From positions 248,001-312,000 of the forward strand of contig NZ_FXAK01000004.1 in the NCBI RefSeq assembly GCF_900177515.1: 64,000 bases of DNA. Reading direction: 5' to 3'. Below are positions 26,486 to 34,861 of this stretch, piece by piece; within the stretch, counting starts at the first letter, position 1; each line of letters begins with the position of its first letter. The position numbers were made by a program, and so were the translations under genes. Source of the stretch: Azospirillum oryzae. Its GTDB lineage: Bacteria; Pseudomonadota; Alphaproteobacteria; Azospirillales; Azospirillaceae. Below the pieces are notes generated by a model, which had not been told where the DNA came from, did not search any database, and was given only the letters and a program-made list of their open reading frames with translations.

Positions 26486-27883
26486 ATGCCCCCTGTCCCT
26501 CCCTCCACCGCATTCGCCGACCTGCAGGCGGCCCGCGACGCCGAACGGGCGGGCGAGCGCGAGACCGCCATGGCGCTCTACCGCCGGGTTCTGGAGCTTG
26601 GTGGCGAGGCCGAAGCGGCGGCGGCGCATGACGCGCTCGCCAGGATTCTGGTGGGGCAGGACATGGCGGAGGCGGCCGGCCATGCGCTCGCCTCCTGGCG
26701 GCTGGCGCCGGCCGATCCGACCCGACGCTCCAACCTGTGGCAACTGCTGACCCATCTGGGCGATGCCGGCGACGTCGCCCGCTTCCAGGGCCGCGAGGAT
26801 TGCGTCGGGCTGGTGGCGCTGGGCAACGCGCTGCGCCGCGACGGCCAGGGGCTGCGCGCCGAACGCGCCTACCGCCGGGCGCTGGATCTCTATCCGGAGG
26901 TCTCCTTCACGCTGAGCCGGCTGGCCTGCCTGTGCGCCGAACAGCATCGGCTGGAGGAGGCCGACGCCCTGTTCCTCCAGGCGGCGGAACGCCATGGCGG
27001 ACGCGATGCCGTCACCCGCACCGCTCCCGCCTTTCTTGCCTGCCTGCGCGAGGGACCACCGGCCGCCGGCATCCGCGCCACGCTCGCCGAAGGAAAGGCA
27101 AGCGCCGACCGGCCGCTGGTGGTCTACGCATCCTGCGACGCGGTCTATGCCCGCAAGTTCCTGCCGACCATGGTGCGGTCGATCGTCGAGGACAGCGGCC
27201 TGGACTGCGCCATCGCCCTGCACCTGATCAACCCGGACGCGGAGGCCGAGGCGACGGTGGCGTCCCTGGCCGCCGCCCACGGCGCCGGGCGCTTCATCGT
27301 CCTGCGCGAGACCATCGACCTGACGCCACTGGACGACAACGCCAAGACCTATTACGCCTGCAGCCGTTTCCTGGTGCTGCCCGACCTGCTGGCCCGCTGG
27401 AAGCGGCCGATCTTGATGCTGGACGTCGATCTGCTGGCGGTCCGCGACCTGAACCCGCTGCTGGCGACCTCCGCCCAGTCGGATTTGGGCATGATGAGCC
27501 ATGCGCTGAAGCGGCTGGACATCTGGAGCCTGCTCTACGCCGACGTGTTGCACATCCGGCCGACCACGGGGGCTTGGCGCTTCCTCGACCTCGCCCGGCG
27601 CTACATCCGCCATTTCCTCGACCGCGGCATGCCGGTCTGGTTCCTCGACCAGGCCGCACTCGCCGCCGTGCATCTGGCCGGCTTCACGACGGAGGCGGCG
27701 CCGCGCCTGACCGTCTATCCGGCCGACATCCACAGCAGCACGGTGATGGTCGATGGCGAGGGCCGCTACTGGACCGACGACAGCGCCTATTTCTATTCGG
27801 TCCGCGCCACCGGCGGCGGCCAGCATGCGGTGGACCGGCTGAAGCGCCGGGCCGGCACCACCGCCGACCTGAAGCAGGGGTGA
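26486..27883 (+). CDS. TPR protein with GT-A-like glycosyltransferase domain
   Basis: 465 aa. Residues about 5-190 are TPR-like helices (ERETAMALYRRVLELGG). From about 210 a GT-A-like nucleotide-sugar domain follows: PLVVYASCDAVYARKFLPTM, then RPILMLDVDLLAV, where DVD is the probable metal-binding DxD, and VWFLDQAALAAVHLA as the late acceptor-side signature. I cannot assign a CAZy family with certainty. It converges with the GT17-like TPR gene and fits the local set of TPR-fused transferases. Confidence 0.7.
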   Translation: MPPVPPSTAFADLQAARDAERAGERETAMALYRRVLELGGEAEAAAAHDALARILVGQDMAEAAGHALASWRLAPADPTRRSNLWQLLTHLGDAGDVARFQGREDCVGLVALGNALRRDGQGLRAERAYRRALDLYPEVSFTLSRLACLCAEQHRLEEADALFLQAAERHGGRDAVTRTAPAFLACLREGPPAAGIRATLAEGKASADRPLVVYASCDAVYARKFLPTMVRSIVEDSGLDCAIALHLINPDAEAEATVASLAAAHGAGRFIVLRETIDLTPLDDNAKTYYACSRFLVLPDLLARWKRPILMLDVDLLAVRDLNPLLATSAQSDLGMMSHALKRLDIWSLLYADVLHIRPTTGAWRFLDLARRYIRHFLDRGMPVWFLDQAALAAVHLAGFTTEAAPRLTVYPADIHSSTVMVDGEGRYWTDDSAYFYSVRATGGGQHAVDRLKRRAGTTADLKQG

Positions 27884-27895
27884 TTTCGGCCGGCC

Positions 27896-29818
27896 TTACC
27901 GGATCCAGCCCATCGTCCGGAAGCGGTCGAGATTGTCGCGCACCAGCCGGGGATGGCGGTCGACCGGCACGACCTCATACTCCTCGCGGGCGCCGGGCGC
28001 GCCTTCGGGAATGGCGCTGCCGCCGTCGAGGAAGCTGGCGACGCCGGCCATGTTGCCTTCACCGAAGGACTGGGCGTGCTCCTGGTGAGCGTAGGCGTTC
28101 AGCTTGGCGGCGAAACGCTTCAGATCGCCCATCCAGCTGAAATGCCAGCCGGCGTCGCGGATGAGGTGGCCGATGTCCTGCTTGGCGAGGTAGCGCACGG
28201 CATTGGGGCCGGTCTGCCGGATGAAGCGGAACGGAGCGGCCCCGGCGGCACGCCAGTTGCGGGCGAAGCGGTAATTCAGCCGGTAGAAGAACAGGTCGAG
28301 TTCGGCGGTGAAGACGGTGTCGAAGGCCGGTCCGCCGCCGCGCAGGCGTTCCACCACCTCGCGCCGCAGGATCTCGTCGACGTCGGAGACGATGACCATG
28401 TCTTCGTCGCGGCAGCCATCCAGCCCGCGCAGGATGGCGTCGCGCTGGTAGGCCTCCCGCTGCCAGGAGAAGGTGCCGACGAGTTCGTCCACCACCACGT
28501 AGCGGACCTTGTCCATATAGGGCCGGAACCGCTCATGATGGTCGCCGAAGGTCAGCGCCTTGGGTTCGCCGGAATGGGTATGGGTCGCTTCCACCACGAC
28601 GAAGCGCTCGACCACGTCGTAGAGTTCGGCCATCCGGATTTCCAGGATCTCGGCCTCGTTGAAGAAGGTGCAGCAGTCGAAGATTCGCCGGGATGCCGGT
28701 TCCGCCGGAACTGCCGGTGCCGCTTCGGCGAAGGGGTTGCCGCCGGACGGCGGATGAACGGGGTTGCGGCCGAGCGCCGTCGCATAGCCGACGAGGGCGC
28801 GCAGGCCGAGCAGGGTGGTCCAGCGCTGCGTGCGGGTCCAGTTGTCGATGCCGGGGGCCTCCAGCAGGCGCTCCATCGTCGCGGACAGGCTGTCGAAGGA
28901 GGCCCGCGCGGCGCCCTGCGCCGCCATGTCGTAGACGTAGGCATAGGCGAAGCCCTTCAGGCTTTCCAGCAACGCCTCGATGACGAGATACTGCTGCGCC
29001 TGCGCCCTGCGCTCCAGCCCGGCCGGGCTGTTCCACAGATCGAAGGCCTGGCTGTGGGCCTCCAGTGCCTCGCGGTAGCACTGCCGTTCCTGGCGCAGCG
29101 CTCCCAGCCAGTGCAAGGTGGCGGAGGCCGCCTGACGCAGAACCTCCGCCCTGCCGGCCTCCCGCCAGTTCATCGCTTGAAGCGCCGTCGCCCGGCAACG
29201 GGCAAGGGCCGCCGTCTGGCCGGGTGGGCACAACCGGTCCAGCAGGCCGAGCAGAGGGCCGGTCGGACGATCGCGCACCAGCAGGTCCGCAAGAGCGCGG
29301 ATGCCCTCCTGCAGGGCGGTGTCGCGCAGGCGGTCGGCCTGTTCCGTCGCAGGGGCGAGCAGCAGTCCCCGGGCGATCGCCATGGCCGCGGCCGCTCCGT
29401 TGCCATCGGTGCCGCGTTCGAGCTGTCCGGCGACCAGAAGCGCCTCGGGGTTCGCCGGATCGAGGGCCAGCACCTGACGGCAGGCGCGCCGGGCATCGCC
29501 GTTGCGTCCGGCATTCGCATCCTCCGCAGCCCGCCGAAGCATCATGGCGACCAGGGCGTCGCGGTTGGCGCGAAGGGGATCGCGCGGCGCTCCATGGTCC
29601 GCGAGAAGAGTGAAGCACCAGGCCGCGAGCCCCAACTGGCCCTTTGCGTAGGCCTCGTTCCCCTTCGTGAAGACAGCGGTCAGCACCGCCTTCGACAGGG
29701 CGACAGCATCGGCGTTCGCCGGGTCGCGCCCCAGGATGCGACGCAGCCCTTCGATTGCGTGCCATGCGCGCCCCGCTTCGGCATCGGCACGGGCCTGGTG
29801 AAGGCTGGGGGCTGTCAT
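27896..29818 (-). CDS. TPR protein with GT17-like N-acetylglucosaminyltransferase domain
   Basis: 640 aa from ATG 29818, preceded by AGGA; the frame is open to 29941, but the extra residues look non-coding. The N-terminal 390 residues are helical TPR-like sequence. From about residue 400: RIFDCCTFFNEAEILEIRMAE, VERFVVVEATHTHSGEPKAL, MVIVSDVDEILRREVV (DxD) and GWHFSWMGDL, which are hallmarks of family GT17, known in eukaryotes as the bisecting beta-1,4-GlcNAc transferase and common in bacterial clusters. A joined TPR array suggests that it docks onto a protein substrate or partner (inference). Confidence 0.8.
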   Translation of the reverse strand: MTAPSLHQARADAEAGRAWHAIEGLRRILGRDPANADAVALSKAVLTAVFTKGNEAYAKGQLGLAAWCFTLLADHGAPRDPLRANRDALVAMMLRRAAEDANAGRNGDARRACRQVLALDPANPEALLVAGQLERGTDGNGAAAAMAIARGLLLAPATEQADRLRDTALQEGIRALADLLVRDRPTGPLLGLLDRLCPPGQTAALARCRATALQAMNWREAGRAEVLRQAASATLHWLGALRQERQCYREALEAHSQAFDLWNSPAGLERRAQAQQYLVIEALLESLKGFAYAYVYDMAAQGAARASFDSLSATMERLLEAPGIDNWTRTQRWTTLLGLRALVGYATALGRNPVHPPSGGNPFAEAAPAVPAEPASRRIFDCCTFFNEAEILEIRMAELYDVVERFVVVEATHTHSGEPKALTFGDHHERFRPYMDKVRYVVVDELVGTFSWQREAYQRDAILRGLDGCRDEDMVIVSDVDEILRREVVERLRGGGPAFDTVFTAELDLFFYRLNYRFARNWRAAGAAPFRFIRQTGPNAVRYLAKQDIGHLIRDAGWHFSWMGDLKRFAAKLNAYAHQEHAQSFGEGNMAGVASFLDGGSAIPEGAPGAREEYEVVPVDRHPRLVRDNLDRFRTMGWIR

Positions 29819-30020
29819 GGGACTGGTCCTGGCGATGGGGTGGATGGAGGGATCGGAAACGGCGGCGCGGCTTCGCCTGCCGCTCCCGCCGGTGATGTCC
29901 GCAGCGCCGGACCGGGCCGCCGGATGGGGTGCGTATGCCATGACGGAGCCGGGGCTGACAAGCGTGGGGCGGACGGGCCGCCACCGTTCCGGCTGCTCCC
30001 ATCACCACATCCTATGTTTT

Positions 30021-30058
30021 ATTATCATGATTTCATGCTTCTTCTTCATGACGTGAAA
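30021..30058. promoter_or_regulatory. TCATGATTT-type motif cluster upstream of parA-like gene
   Basis: TCATGATTTCATG (30025-30037) is followed by a second TCATGA at 30046 and TGAAACC, about 95-125 bp before the ParA start. The same core recurs downstream of parA at 30907 and before the small proline-rich gene at 32651, which suggests a shared operator or a parS-like partition site. The remainder of the gap 29819-30150 shows no gene. Confidence 0.5.
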
Positions 30059-30150
30059 CCACTTCCCTCTTTCCTGATCTTGCGTGTAAATCCGCGAAGC
30101 TCCCGCTCGGGTCAGCCCGCTTTCCATCCTCTGCTACCGGGAACCACCGC

Positions 30151-30828
30151 ATGGCTCGGATCATCAGTTTCGCCTCCACCAAGGGCGGCGTCGGCAAGAC
30201 CAGTCTGGTCATGGCGCTCACCTCCGAACTGCGCCGGCGCGAGGCGAGCGTGCTTCTGCTCGACTGCGACCCCAACCGGCATCTGGCCGAATGGGCGCGG
30301 CGGCGCAACGATGCCGGCGTGCGGGTGCTGGACGAGATCACGGAATCGAACGTCCGCCAGACGGTGCAGGAGAATGCGCCGAGCTTCGACTACACGCTGA
30401 TCGACCTTGCCGGCTTCGGCAACCTGACCATGCTCTACGCCTTCTCGGTCAGCGACGGGGTGCTGATCCCGACCCAGCAATCCTTCATGGACGTGAAGGA
30501 GACGGTGCGCACCTTCAAGGTGGTGGCGGACTCCGTCGGCGTGCTGAAGCACACGCCGGCCTCCAGCGTGGTGATCGTCCGCACCCAGGCGGCCATCGAA
30601 TCCCGCGTCGACCGCCATGCCCGCGGCCTGCTGGACGAGCATGGCGTCCCGGCCTTCCGCACCGAACTGATCGAGCGCTCGCTCCTGAAGGAGATGACCT
30701 ACACCGGCCACGGACCGGGCGAGGTCAATCCCGACAGCAACGCCGACCTGAACGTCCGCGCCCTAACCGACGAGTTCGTCGCCTTCCTGGAAGCCTCCCC
30801 GGCCAACCCGCTGATCCCGCGGGGGTGA
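30151..30828 (+). CDS. parA: Orphan ParA/MinD-type ATPase (VirC1-like)
   Basis: 225 aa. The deviant Walker A motif KGGVGKTS is at residues 11-18, the A' motif VLLLDCDPN near 33, and a Walker-B-like YTLIDLAGFGN near 85. This is the short ParA class without an N-terminal DNA-binding domain, like VirC1 and small plasmid ParAs, which need a separate small DNA-binding partner. No ParB lies next to it. The small basic-tailed protein at 32854-33264 is the nearest candidate partner. Related TCATGATTT palindromes lie on both sides. It may partition a plasmid or position a protein cluster; the sequence does not decide. Confidence 0.85.
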   Translation: MARIISFASTKGGVGKTSLVMALTSELRRREASVLLLDCDPNRHLAEWARRRNDAGVRVLDEITESNVRQTVQENAPSFDYTLIDLAGFGNLTMLYAFSVSDGVLIPTQQSFMDVKETVRTFKVVADSVGVLKHTPASSVVIVRTQAAIESRVDRHARGLLDEHGVPAFRTELIERSLLKEMTYTGHGPGEVNPDSNADLNVRALTDEFVAFLEASPANPLIPRG

Positions 30829-31280
30829 GGGGACGGGATTGGTATTCAAGCATGTCAGGGAAGCCGGCCCAGCGAGCGGAGATTGAAAATATGCCATGAA
30901 CCGTTATCATGATTTTATGAAATCATTTAATCCTCATGCGGCCAGCGGCCCGTGGTTGTCCAGCGGGTTGATCCCCGTTCGAGAAAGGGTTGGAACCGCA
31001 GCTGGGTTATAAAGCGGCATGGGGCCGAAGCGACGTATGGCCGGATAGCCAAGCGCCGTCTTCGGGCACATGATACAGACCGCAATGGCGAGCCCGCCGC
31101 TCCGACGGGTCTGGCACTGAAGCGATTGTCAAAGAGATCCTGACTGCAACGGCCTGTTACAAGATTTCTCCTATGACATTATGGAATTGCACCCTCTACC
31201 ATCCATCGATCCAATATGATATTTTTCTCAACCATTGCTCAAGCTTCAACGCTCATCCTGAGGAAAGGCCATCCTTCTAA
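30829..31280. other. Intergenic region with 18-bp palindrome
   Basis: At 30909-30926 ATGATTT-tatg-AAATCAT forms a palindrome that includes the TCATGATTTTAT core also seen before parA and at 32651. A 63-residue open frame at 30952-31143 has no recognisable features. The rest of the 452 bp is not coding by any sign I can see. GC falls from here into the next gene. Confidence 0.5.
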
Positions 31281-32033
31281 ATGTCGAAGAACACTGGTTT
31301 CTACGAAGCCTTAAATAGCGTCGGCATTCTCAATTCGGGAAGCATGGAGCAGACTGGCGAAAAATACTTCCTGGAACGTTATTTGCCGATCCGGCAAAAT
31401 CCCGTTGTTTTCGATGTGGGAGCATGCGACGGCGGCTATTCATCCGCCGTGCACAGCATTAGCCCTTCCGCCCGCCTGTTTGCCTTCGAGCCGCATCCGA
31501 GTTCTTTCGAACGTCTGAAGTCCATTCTGGCTGGAACCGGCGCCACTCTGATTCCGAGCGCGCTAGGCGACGAAAACGGAACGACACGCTTCTACGATTA
31601 CGCTGATCAGGATGGCACTTCGCACGCAACCCTATACAAAGACATCATCCACCAGATCCACAAGGGCACATCAAAGGCGATTGATGTTTCAATCCGTAGG
31701 CTTGACGATCTGCTGCCCCAGTTAGGAGTGGAGCATATCGATTTCTTGAAGATCGATACCGAAGGGCACGAACTGTCCGTACTTCGTGGTGCGACCAAGG
31801 CCATTGCCGACGGCCGAATCGATGCCATTCAATTCGAATTCAATGAAACCCACGTCATCTCGCGGACTTTCTTCAAAGATTTTTGGGACTTTCTTCCCGA
31901 CTATCTATTCATGCGCCTGCTCCCCAACGGCGTGATCAAAATCACGGATTACAATCCGAATTTCTGCGAAATCTTTGCATTCCAGAATATCGTTTGCGTC
32001 CGCAAGGAGGTTTACGCCAGATACTTCCGCTAA
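31281..32033 (+). CDS. FkbM family methyltransferase, low-GC
   Basis: 250 aa. PVVFDVGACDGGYSSAV (motif I), LFAFEPHPSSFERL, IDFLKIDTEGHELSVLRGA and IDAIQFEFNETHVIS are textbook FkbM motifs. The base composition is far lower in GC than the flanking genes, with many A/T-ending codons. It sits between the ParA gene and its possible partner, so it looks like an insertion into that locus. GAGGAAAGG lies upstream of the ATG, rather far away. Acceptor unknown. Confidence 0.8.
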   Translation: MSKNTGFYEALNSVGILNSGSMEQTGEKYFLERYLPIRQNPVVFDVGACDGGYSSAVHSISPSARLFAFEPHPSSFERLKSILAGTGATLIPSALGDENGTTRFYDYADQDGTSHATLYKDIIHQIHKGTSKAIDVSIRRLDDLLPQLGVEHIDFLKIDTEGHELSVLRGATKAIADGRIDAIQFEFNETHVISRTFFKDFWDFLPDYLFMRLLPNGVIKITDYNPNFCEIFAFQNIVCVRKEVYARYFR

Positions 32034-32853
32034 GGACGGCGGCAGGCGGAGCAGGAGCATAAAGCACAGCTGCTCTTCAAATCTGTGCGCGCGCCGTCAT
32101 CCAACGGCGCCGCCACTGGTGCTCGGTACAAAGACAGTTTTGTTGTCCGGCCGACGTCAATCACCTGCCCTGCCGCAGGTGGATCGGTCAGTCACAGCGC
32201 AAGAGCGCCGCATGGCGTTTTGCGGATCGAACAGCCCAATCGGCTTTGATGAGGTCGAACTTTCCCGGGTAAAAGGCGGTCGTGCCCCAAGCGGGTGCCA
32301 CTCACGACAAAACACCAAAAGCATCTCAAGCAATTGCTCTTCAGTTCCGCCGTCCACGAGCCGGCTGCGGAACTCGCTCAATCCGAGGCACCAAAGCCGG
32401 GACGACACAATCCTGGTCATAATGACAACACATTTTAATGATTTATGTTCATTATTTACATTCATGATTAAAATCGTGCACTTGCCTCTTGTCACGGTCC
32501 CGTGGAGGCCATGCCAGCCTTCAGGTCATGCCTGAGTTCGGGCATCAGCAATGCGTCCCTTTGACCGAGGCAGGCAAGGTCAGTTCCTTGCCAAAGGTAC
32601 AGTTGGCGGCATGCCTCATCCCCATGAGCGATCACGCACGCTACCATTTTTCATGATTTTATTTCATGTCTCTATACGCTGCCATAACTTCTTTCTCCGC
32701 CCCCCCCTGTGTTTCCCGCGCCACGCCGGCCGGCTTTCCGTCATGGCACGCATCGCACCCGCCACATGTCGCAAAGACAGGACAGCAAGTCATGATATTG
32801 CTTCATGGCTTATCCAGCCGGCCCATGCCGGTGCCGCCCTGACCGGAGTGCCC
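32034..32853. other. 820-bp gap with three TCATGA motif copies, no gene recognised
   Basis: TCATGATTAAAAT begins at 32462, TCATGATTTTATTTCATG at 32651 and TCATGATATT at 32790, the last about 60 bp before the next gene. A small hairpin GGCAAGG/CCTTGCC lies at 32573-32592. Open frames in this stretch have no family signal. The motif copies match those around the parA gene and are good candidates for a binding site of the local DNA-binding protein. Confidence 0.5.
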
Positions 32854-33264
32854 ATGTCGACCGAAAGCCCCGCCAAGCCCCCCCTGAAGCCTGCGGCCAA
32901 GCCGGCCCGTCCTCCGCTGGGCGGGATCGGGATCGGCGGGCTGGGGGCGGGCGACGTCGACCCGATCCGCCAATACGGGTTGAGCAAGGGTTTCCTGCCG
33001 ACCGAGACGGAGCCGTCCGCAGCATTCGCCCCTTCTCATCCGCAGGCCCCCACTCCGCAGCCCCAGCCGGCGCCGGCCCCCACCATCGTCCGTCCGGCGC
33101 CGACCCGGCCGTGGCAGGCGATGCTGCCGGACTATCTGGTGGAGGAGCTGCGGCAGGCCGCCGCACGCGAAGGCACCGCCCAGAAGGTGATCGTGCTGAA
33201 GGCCCTGCGGCAGGCCGGCTTCCGGATCGACGACATCGACCTGCAGGACCTGCGGCGGCGCTGA
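32854..33264 (+). CDS. Small Pro-rich protein with possible ribbon-helix-helix C-terminus
   Basis: 136 aa from ATG 32854 (GGAG six bases upstream). The first 90 residues are Pro/Ala/Lys-rich and probably disordered. The last 48 residues (PDYLVEELRQAAAREGTAQK, then KALRQAGFRIDDIDLQDLRR) have the strand-helix-helix spacing of RHH DNA-binding domains and resemble the C-termini of small ParA-associated proteins such as VirC2-like factors. That match is by eye only. With an orphan ParA 2 kb upstream and TCATGATTT motifs in between, a partition-type partner is a reasonable hypothesis. Confidence 0.6.
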   Translation: MSTESPAKPPLKPAAKPARPPLGGIGIGGLGAGDVDPIRQYGLSKGFLPTETEPSAAFAPSHPQAPTPQPQPAPAPTIVRPAPTRPWQAMLPDYLVEELRQAAAREGTAQKVIVLKALRQAGFRIDDIDLQDLRRR

Positions 33265-33391
33265 GCCCGCCCCAAGAAGCGCACAAGCGCGGCCGAAGGC
33301 ACGGTTTGACTCTCCTTGAGGAGCCGTCTATGCCCTAACCGCGCTCTGCCCCTGCTCCAAACCGACTGCAGACCACCAGCGACGACGAGAG

Positions 33392-34843
33392 ATGAAGGCA
33401 AACATCACCCAGGCGGCCCCGGCGCCATCCTCCCCGGCAGCCTTGCCCCTTCAGGCCTCGCCCCGTCCGGTGTCTGCCGTCCCGACCCCCGCCCCGACCC
33501 CGACCCCGGCCCCGGCCCCGCCTCCCGCCCAGCCCCAGGGTTCCCACGGCCTCAGCATCGACATGCTGGAACGGATGCTGGAACAGCAGCCCAACGACCC
33601 CAACGTGTGGAGCGCGCTGGGCGCCCTGCTGCGGCAGGCCGGCAAGCCGGAGGCGGCGATCGCCTGCCAGCGGCGCGCGCTGGAGATCGACCAGCGCCAT
33701 GTCGGCGCCTGGACCAATCTGGGCAACGTGCTGGGCGATGTGGAGCGTTATGACGAGGCCATCGCCGCGCAGGAGCATGCGGTGGTGCTGTCGGGCGGCA
33801 ACGCCAATTTGCTGTCCAATCTGGTGGTGGCGCTGCGCCACGGCTGCCGGTTCGGCCGCGCGCTGGAAATCCTGGACGTCGCCCTGCGCGCCCGGCCCAA
33901 CGACCCGCAGCTGCTGTGGGACCGCGCCCTGACGCTGCTGCAGGTCGGCCGCTATGCCGAGGGTTTCCGCGACTACGACTCCCGCCTGTCGCTGCCCGTC
34001 TATCAGAACCGCATCGCCGAAGGGCCGATGTGGGACGGCGGGCCGCTCGACGGCAAGACCATCCTGCTGACCACCGAACAGGGCTTCGGCGACGTGCTGC
34101 TGACCGCGCGTTATGTGCCGATGGTCAAGGCGCGCGGCGGCCGGGTCCTGCTGGAATGCCATCCGGAACTGCAGCGCCTGCTGTCCGGGCTGGAGGGTAT
34201 CGACGGCTTCGTGCGCGCCGGCACCGCCTACCCGGCCTACGACGTCCATTGCCCGCTGATGAGCCTGCCGCACCGGCTGGGCACGACCATCGAGACGGTG
34301 CCGCCGCCCACCCGCCTGACCGTCCCGGCCGAAGCGCGCGAGAAGGCCGCCCGGCTGGTGCCCGGCAATGACGGCACGATCAAGGTCGGCATCATCTGGT
34401 CCGGCCGCGTCACCTTCAAGGACAACGCGCGCCGCGCCACCACGCTGAACCGCTTCCTGCGCTTCCTCGACGTGCCGAAGGTGCGGCTCTACAGCATCCA
34501 GAAGGGACCGCCGGAGGCGGAGCTGGAAACGCTCGGCACCTCGACCCTCATCACGCCGCTGGGGCCGCATTTCAACGACTTCGCCGACACCGCGGCGGTG
34601 CTGGAACGGCTCGATCTGGTGATCATGACCGACAGCTCGGTCGCGCATCTGGCCGGCTCTCTCGGCCGCCCGGTGTGGAACCTGCTGCAGTTCATGCCCT
34701 ACTGGGTCTATGGCGATAAGGGAGAGACCACCCCCTGGTACCCGTCGATGCGCCTGTTCCGCCAGACCACGCCCGGCGACTGGGACAGCGTCTTCGCCGC
34801 CGCCGAGCAGGCCCTGCGTCAGGTGGTGGCGCTCAGGAGCTGA
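33392..34843 (+). CDS. TPR - GT9-like glycosyltransferase with Pro-rich N-terminus
   Basis: 483 aa. Residues about 25-50 are a PTPAPAP-type proline linker. Residues about 55-215 are TPR repeats (NVWSALGALLRQAGKPEAAI). The GT9-like domain follows: ILLTTEQGFGDVLLTARY, IKVGIIWSGRVTFKDNARR, DSSVAHLAGSLGRPVWNL and WYPSMRLFRQTTPGDWDSV. Same family as the genes at 1867 and 23747 but more diverged, with no shared identical DNA tract. It converges with the next TPR-GT gene. Confidence 0.85.
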   Translation: MKANITQAAPAPSSPAALPLQASPRPVSAVPTPAPTPTPAPAPPPAQPQGSHGLSIDMLERMLEQQPNDPNVWSALGALLRQAGKPEAAIACQRRALEIDQRHVGAWTNLGNVLGDVERYDEAIAAQEHAVVLSGGNANLLSNLVVALRHGCRFGRALEILDVALRARPNDPQLLWDRALTLLQVGRYAEGFRDYDSRLSLPVYQNRIAEGPMWDGGPLDGKTILLTTEQGFGDVLLTARYVPMVKARGGRVLLECHPELQRLLSGLEGIDGFVRAGTAYPAYDVHCPLMSLPHRLGTTIETVPPPTRLTVPAEAREKAARLVPGNDGTIKVGIIWSGRVTFKDNARRATTLNRFLRFLDVPKVRLYSIQKGPPEAELETLGTSTLITPLGPHFNDFADTAAVLERLDLVIMTDSSVAHLAGSLGRPVWNLLQFMPYWVYGDKGETTPWYPSMRLFRQTTPGDWDSVFAAAEQALRQVVALRS

Positions 34844-34861
34844 AGACGGACGCCCGTCAGG

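Noticed and set aside
30952-31143. 63-residue frame after parA
   Set aside because: Arg-rich text without motif or ribosome site.
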